A model generated the notes under the pieces. It made no database searches, was not told the origin of the DNA, and saw only the letters and a list, made by a program, of their open reading frames with translations. From contig JAUCBJ010002535.1 of NCBI GenBank assembly GCA_032718475.1, positions 1 to 35,439 of the forward strand: DNA of 35,439 nt, in the 5' to 3' direction. This stretch comes from Nemertoderma westbladi (lineage: Eukaryota; Xenacoelomorpha; Nemertodermatida; Nemertodermatidae). Position 1 is the stretch's first letter. Each line of letters opens with the position of its first letter. Shown piece by piece: positions 31,733 through 35,439 of this stretch. The position numbers and the translations under genes are program-made.

Positions 31733-33025
31733 CTAAGGTGACCCTTCCAATAGGCAACACTTTCCTACCGCCCTCCTGTAGGTCTTCCTATCTTTGGCCC
31801 CTATCTTTCCTCCGATCCTCCGACTCCTGGAATTCATCACCAGGATCCCATCATCGTTCAATTGCGGCGACAGCGCGTTGAGTTTACTGTCTTGACGAAG
31901 GCGCTGTTGCTTGCTGACTATGTTCACTTCGTCCGCGTACCCCTTCCTTTGCTCGTATCGTATCACGGCTTTGGCCGCCCCTTCCAGATCGATAATGGGT
32001 CTCGTTTTGGTATCCTTACCAACTCCCCTGATGAAATCCCCGTAGGCCCTCAAATATGCTACCAACTTCTTAGTCTTATACCAGCTGGAGCTGTAACTGA
32101 GTAACCTATCCGTTGGGTTGACGCATGGTTCTCTCAGTTTCGGTGGCGTCTCCTTACTCTCCCTCGCCAATTGGCTGTATATCTCTTCCCCCTCCAACTC
32201 CTCTCCCTCCTCTTCTACTGCTACTTCCACCGTACCTGGGTATACCTTCCTCATTGGTGGCCAACTCGACCTATCGTTAAGAAAGTGCGGCCCATGCTGC
32301 CACAACTCCTGCTTTCTCGAGAAAGCATGGTGTACAACGCCCCTCGATAGCAGATCTGCTGGAATGTCGTCGGTTGGGCAGTAGTGCCACTTCTCCAGAT
32401 CGGCCGTTGCCCTTATCTCATCTACCCTGTTCGCCACAAATATAGGGTAATATAGATCTTCTCGTTGTGTAGACACCCTAACACTACAATGGAATCCGTC
32501 CAGTAGTGGGTCTCTACTATATTGGGCATGGTGTCCATTAAGTATGATGTCGCTTACTCCTAATCTCGCAGCCGTTAGCTTGAGTTTTGGCACCGATGCT
32601 GAATCTGGTGGCGTCGACTTCGCTTTACTAAATGCAAGCCTGGGCTTATGAGCCCCCTTTCACTGTACCAAATAAAGTGCCGCTCCATATGCTTCTAAGG
32701 ATGCGTCGGAAAACATATGTAGGTCCAGATGGGTGATGTCTCTGTCCGGGAAGTACACGCGTGGCATACTGTACGTCCCCATCTCCTCTAGGCTCCCCGT
32801 CCACTTGTTCCACTGTCTACTTATATCCTCCGGGATCTCCGCATCCCAATCATCCTTCAACTTATATACTTTCTTCAGTATTTGTTTCCCCGTGACTAAC
32901 AATGGGGATGCCAGGCCTAGGGGGTCATATATCCTTGCTATATATGACACATAGCCTCGTTTTGTATGGATCTCGGCACCCTCTTGACTTAGTTGATACT
33001 CCAACTCATCTGTCTCCCTTGTCAC
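31733..33025 (-). pseudogene. BEL/Pao pol: post-RT and RNase H region
   Basis: Frame 33025-32660: VSYIARIYDPLGLASPLLV and HMFSDASLEAYGAALYL, signatures of the Pao retrotransposon A17/RNase H junction (Pfam PF05380 type). After stops, frame 32593-31733: LPKLKLTAARLG-like start, YPIFVANRVDEIRA, PADLLSRG and LWQHGPHFL, the RNase H C-terminal part, then SKLNALSPQLNDDGIL, resembling the integrase zinc-binding lead-in. The usual W-T-D-S of RNase H is not recognisable. Integrase catalytic motifs were not found. Confidence 0.83.
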
Positions 33026-33343
33026 GCTTCATCATTGGCTTCTCCACCCTTGGCCTAGTCCTCCCACATCCTCTCCCCTTCCATCCTGTCCTCCTACTCG
33101 ACATCCTCCCCATCGGTATGCTTCTCAACTGGACCGGCGTCTGTTCCGGACATCTCTCCAGATATCTCGCCATCCACTCTTCTCCATCCTCATACCGATA
33201 CTCGCCAGGAACATCTATGTTCCATCCCATTGCCTCTAGGTCCTCTGCGCCGAACCCATTCTCCTCCACCCACTCTCTTGCTGTTGCTTTCTCCTCCTGA
33301 CTTATCTATCAGCAGTATTTCTCTGGACTTATCCTCCACCCTT

Positions 33344-34062
33344 TCACCACGCTCCACTATGCATGGTTCCAGATCCATACCCATCCCCGACTCCTCCCTC
33401 GGGCCGCTTCCCATATGGGACCTCCCCATCGCCCATCTTTGGTTTCTCCTCTATGTCCTCAACAGCACCGGACAGCATGCACCCTGATGTCTCGGACACA
33501 CCAAACGGTGTCCTCATCTTAATTGGGCCAGTGAGCGTCCATCCAAATGGCGTGAGAATGGCCATCAGGTCTCGCTCCCAGTCATTGCCGAATATGGTCT
33601 GAAGTCTACCATGGGCTGTCGGGCAGTCCATGCCAACTATGAGAGATACTTTCGGGATGTCCAATTCGGGTACGGAGAAATCGATGTTATCCAGGTACCG
33701 ATATTGCTCAACCTCAATCTTCGTGGGTCGCCTGGCGTTAATATTAATCGTTTCTATTATTTAATGGGTTCGATGGTAACCCCGAAATCGCACCCTGGTA
33801 TTATCGCTGCTATCTCGCAACGCCCCGTTCTCATTCTCATGACCTTGTCCTTACTGGAGATAGTGGTTACCGCCATCTTGCTAGGCCTCGTCCGTAACCC
33901 TATCTTTTCGGCCACCCAACTCTCCGTTAGTGTGAATGCTGCTCCACTATCTACCAACATGAGTGCCGTAACCGATAGCCCATCTTCTCCTATTATTCTC
34001 ACTGGTACTACCCCGAGTAGTACTGTCCTCTTCCTCCTTGCTCCCATCGTGATCGTTGCCAT
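33344..34062 (-). pseudogene. BEL/Pao aspartic protease and linker
   Basis: The frame 34062-33757 contains LMLVDSGAAFTLTESW, the D-S-G active site of retropepsins with a hydrophobic flap-side context as in BEL/Pao. The frame 33664-33344 carries VSLIVGMDCPTAHGR and TPFGWTLTGPI, the segment between protease and RT in this superfamily. The two pieces are in different frames. Downstream of 33344 the expected RT motifs are not seen. Confidence 0.8.
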
Positions 34063-34079
34063 GGTTTGGCCTCCAATCT

Positions 34080-35438
34080 CATCAGTCTCGTCGTATTCTA
34101 TCGGTGGTTCCTGGCATTCATCCTTCCAGTGTCCTCCTACCGCGCATCAGTGACATAGTCCATTCTTATCAGCGTAGGCTATCCGATCTTGTTTGAGTAA
34201 TGCCTGCCAATGCTTACAGTCCATGGTCTGTAAGCAATTCATCTCTATGCAATTGACATTTGTATCTGGGATTGTAGCGTTCCTTGTATAGCCCTTCACG
34301 TATCGCACGCAGATTCATATCTACTGGTTTAGTGTTTTGGTTATTTGGACTCGGCCTACTGGGGGTATTGGGATTGTATTTGTTTGTGTTGTTGTTTTGT
34401 TTCGGTCCCTGCCACGGTGTGGCCCTACTCCCAGCTGCTTGTGGACTACAAGTCCCCTGCCAGGCCGCATGCGGTAGCGACTGTCTCAATCTCAGAAATG
34501 CATCTGCCGGATTATGTTCGGGTTTAGGCCTGTTGTATTCAGCTTTCGGCGCCTTCCCCAAACTGTCCTCGCTGTAGACTGGATCTGTGATCAATTCCGC
34601 TTCATAGTTAAGGAAGTTCGACATCTCCTCCAGCCCAGGCCCCGCACCTTTCTTCTCCCGGGTGGAGAAAGCAATCTTTCTCCATGTGATTCTCAGCCAG
34701 GTCGGTAGTGCCTGCGCTATTGTAGTGATGTTGTATGATGCATTGAGTTCGTAAGGTGCATCCAGAGTCTTTAATACTATCAGCGCCTTTTCAACTTTAT
34801 TCGCGAAGGTTTTAATGCTGACAGGGTTATCCTGGAGTCTGCCTGATGTTATTCCCCTTAAGGTTTGTCGGAAAATCTTCGCAGGATGCCCGAATTCCCT
34901 GTCCAGGGCTCTCCATGCAGTCGTGAATCCTCCTTCAATACCTTGGTATTGTCTCACGATGTCATATGCTGGCCCCCCTGTGTAGACTTGTAAGTATTTA
35001 AGGCACTCCTCCTGCGTCAGATTCTTCATTAAGATTTCATTGCTGTACATGCGCCGGAATTGCAGATATTCCTCCGGCTTACTACCATCGAATTTGAAGG
35101 ACTCCACTGGTGGCAGCTCGATCCTAGTCTTCAACGCGTCGATGAGTGTTGCCATTCCCATCGCTTGTACTTCTAGCGCGCTCGATGGTAGAGATACAGA
35201 CTCCCTTGCTGTTGGGTGCGGTTTACCCTTCGGGCCTGTTGACTTTCCTTGTGTTGGATATATCATCGGGGGTAACGGTCCCCTCCGTGTCGCACGATTT
35301 ATTTGGGTCTGAGGGGTTTGCGATTTTTGTTCTTGGCTGCTTGTATTGCTGATACTGCAATGGGGGAATGTCACCCTGTCCCCCCCCCCCCCCCCCCCCC
35401 ACCGGTGTTATGTTTGGTACTGGGGTTGATGTTATCAT
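34080..35438 (-). pseudogene. BEL/Pao gag (DUF1759-like), frameshifted
   Basis: Starts at or near 35437 (ATG at the window edge); the first frame passes through a Gly run encoded by the homopolymer at 35380-35400 and ends at 35223, while the main frame (35374-34214) overlaps it, so a frameshift separates them. Core motif: LPPVESFKFDGSKPEEYLQF, then CLKYLQVYTGGPAYDIV and DREFGHPAKIF, as in DUF1759 capsid domains. A second shift near 34220-34280 leads to the frame with TMDCKHWQALLKQDR and a CCHC knuckle near 34130-34170 (LCH-x-CAVGGHWKDEC) interrupted by TGA at its third position. Confidence 0.82.
35380..35400. repeat. poly(dC) run, 21 nt, inside gag
   Basis: On the coding (minus) strand it reads as G21, a run of seven glycine codons in the gag N-terminus. 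Any length change not divisible by three would shift the gag frame here. Confidence 0.88.
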
Positions 35439-35439
35439 G

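Larger units (their letters stand above)
31733..35439 (-). mobile_element. BEL/Pao LTR retrotransposon remnant, gag-pol
   Basis: Minus-strand order from the right edge: gag (35438-34080), aspartic protease (34062-33757), linker (33664-33344), a 300-bp stretch without RT motifs (about 33030-33340), the post-RT A17/RNase H region (33025-32660), and RNase H C-terminal plus integrase zinc-binding-like region (32593-31733). This is the BEL/Pao domain order. The reverse transcriptase core and most of the integrase are missing, and there are many frameshifts, so the copy is dead. The 5' LTR would lie beyond the window edge. Confidence 0.88.

Noticed and set aside
31027-31881. Plus-strand ORFs of up to 161 aa across the 82-bp tandem repeat
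   Set aside because: They are repeats translated in three frames, antisense to the BEL/Pao remnant; no domain.
32902-34577. Plus-strand ORFs opposite BEL/Pao gag-pol
   Set aside because: They are antisense shadows of the GC-rich gag-pol frames; the minus-strand frames carry the recognisable motifs.

Overview
The window is eukaryotic, almost certainly from an invertebrate animal. Genes are split by GT-AG introns, the glutamine synthetase is of the animal/eukaryotic type, and there is an ABCC-family transporter, a THAP-domain P-element transposase, a BEL/Pao retroelement and many broken RTE-like LINE copies. I cannot name the species from the sequence. Most of the 35 kb is transposon-derived or tandem-repeat DNA; only two host genes are recognisable, both on the minus strand.

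Layout. 1-2.7 kb: a 148-bp repeat that recurs at 10.25 kb, a 34-bp-arm inverted repeat, a truncated LINE 3' end, and a (CCTACR)n minisatellite starting at the LINE tail. 2.7-8.3 kb: an ABCC/MRP-type transporter in two exons (8324-8139 and 6309-2694) with one frameshift just before the first Walker A. The intron holds LINE debris and a satellite-like repeat. 8.3-15.2 kb: non-coding DNA, a 78-bp minisatellite (9.68-10.24 kb), a degraded second LINE family (10.96-13.53 kb) and LINE scraps. 15.2-21.0 kb: a complete five-exon glutamine synthetase (365 aa). Its second intron carries a LINE, a MULE-like foldback element nested in that LINE, and a 22-copy tandem array. 21.2-25.8 kb: two more LINE copies, one with a 14-bp target-site duplication. 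27.19-31.14 kb: a P-element-type transposon with 62-bp perfect terminal repeats and an 8-bp target duplication. 31.1-35.4 kb: a decayed BEL/Pao element on the minus strand, cut by the window edge.

The most unusual structure is the array at 18.69-20.22 kb. Each 66/70-bp unit is a copy of the last 57 nt of glutamine synthetase exon 2 (residues 142-160) plus the first 13 nt of the following intron, so the gene carries 22 consecutive copies of its own 5' splice site. The reading frame predicts that only the two most exon-proximal donors can give an open product (normal, or +22 residues); any other donor leads into an in-frame stop.

The transporter and glutamine synthetase show no operon-like or pathway link; they are simply neighbours embedded in repeats. 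Frames, splice sites and repeat boundaries were read by eye; family names rest on motif recognition, not database searches.
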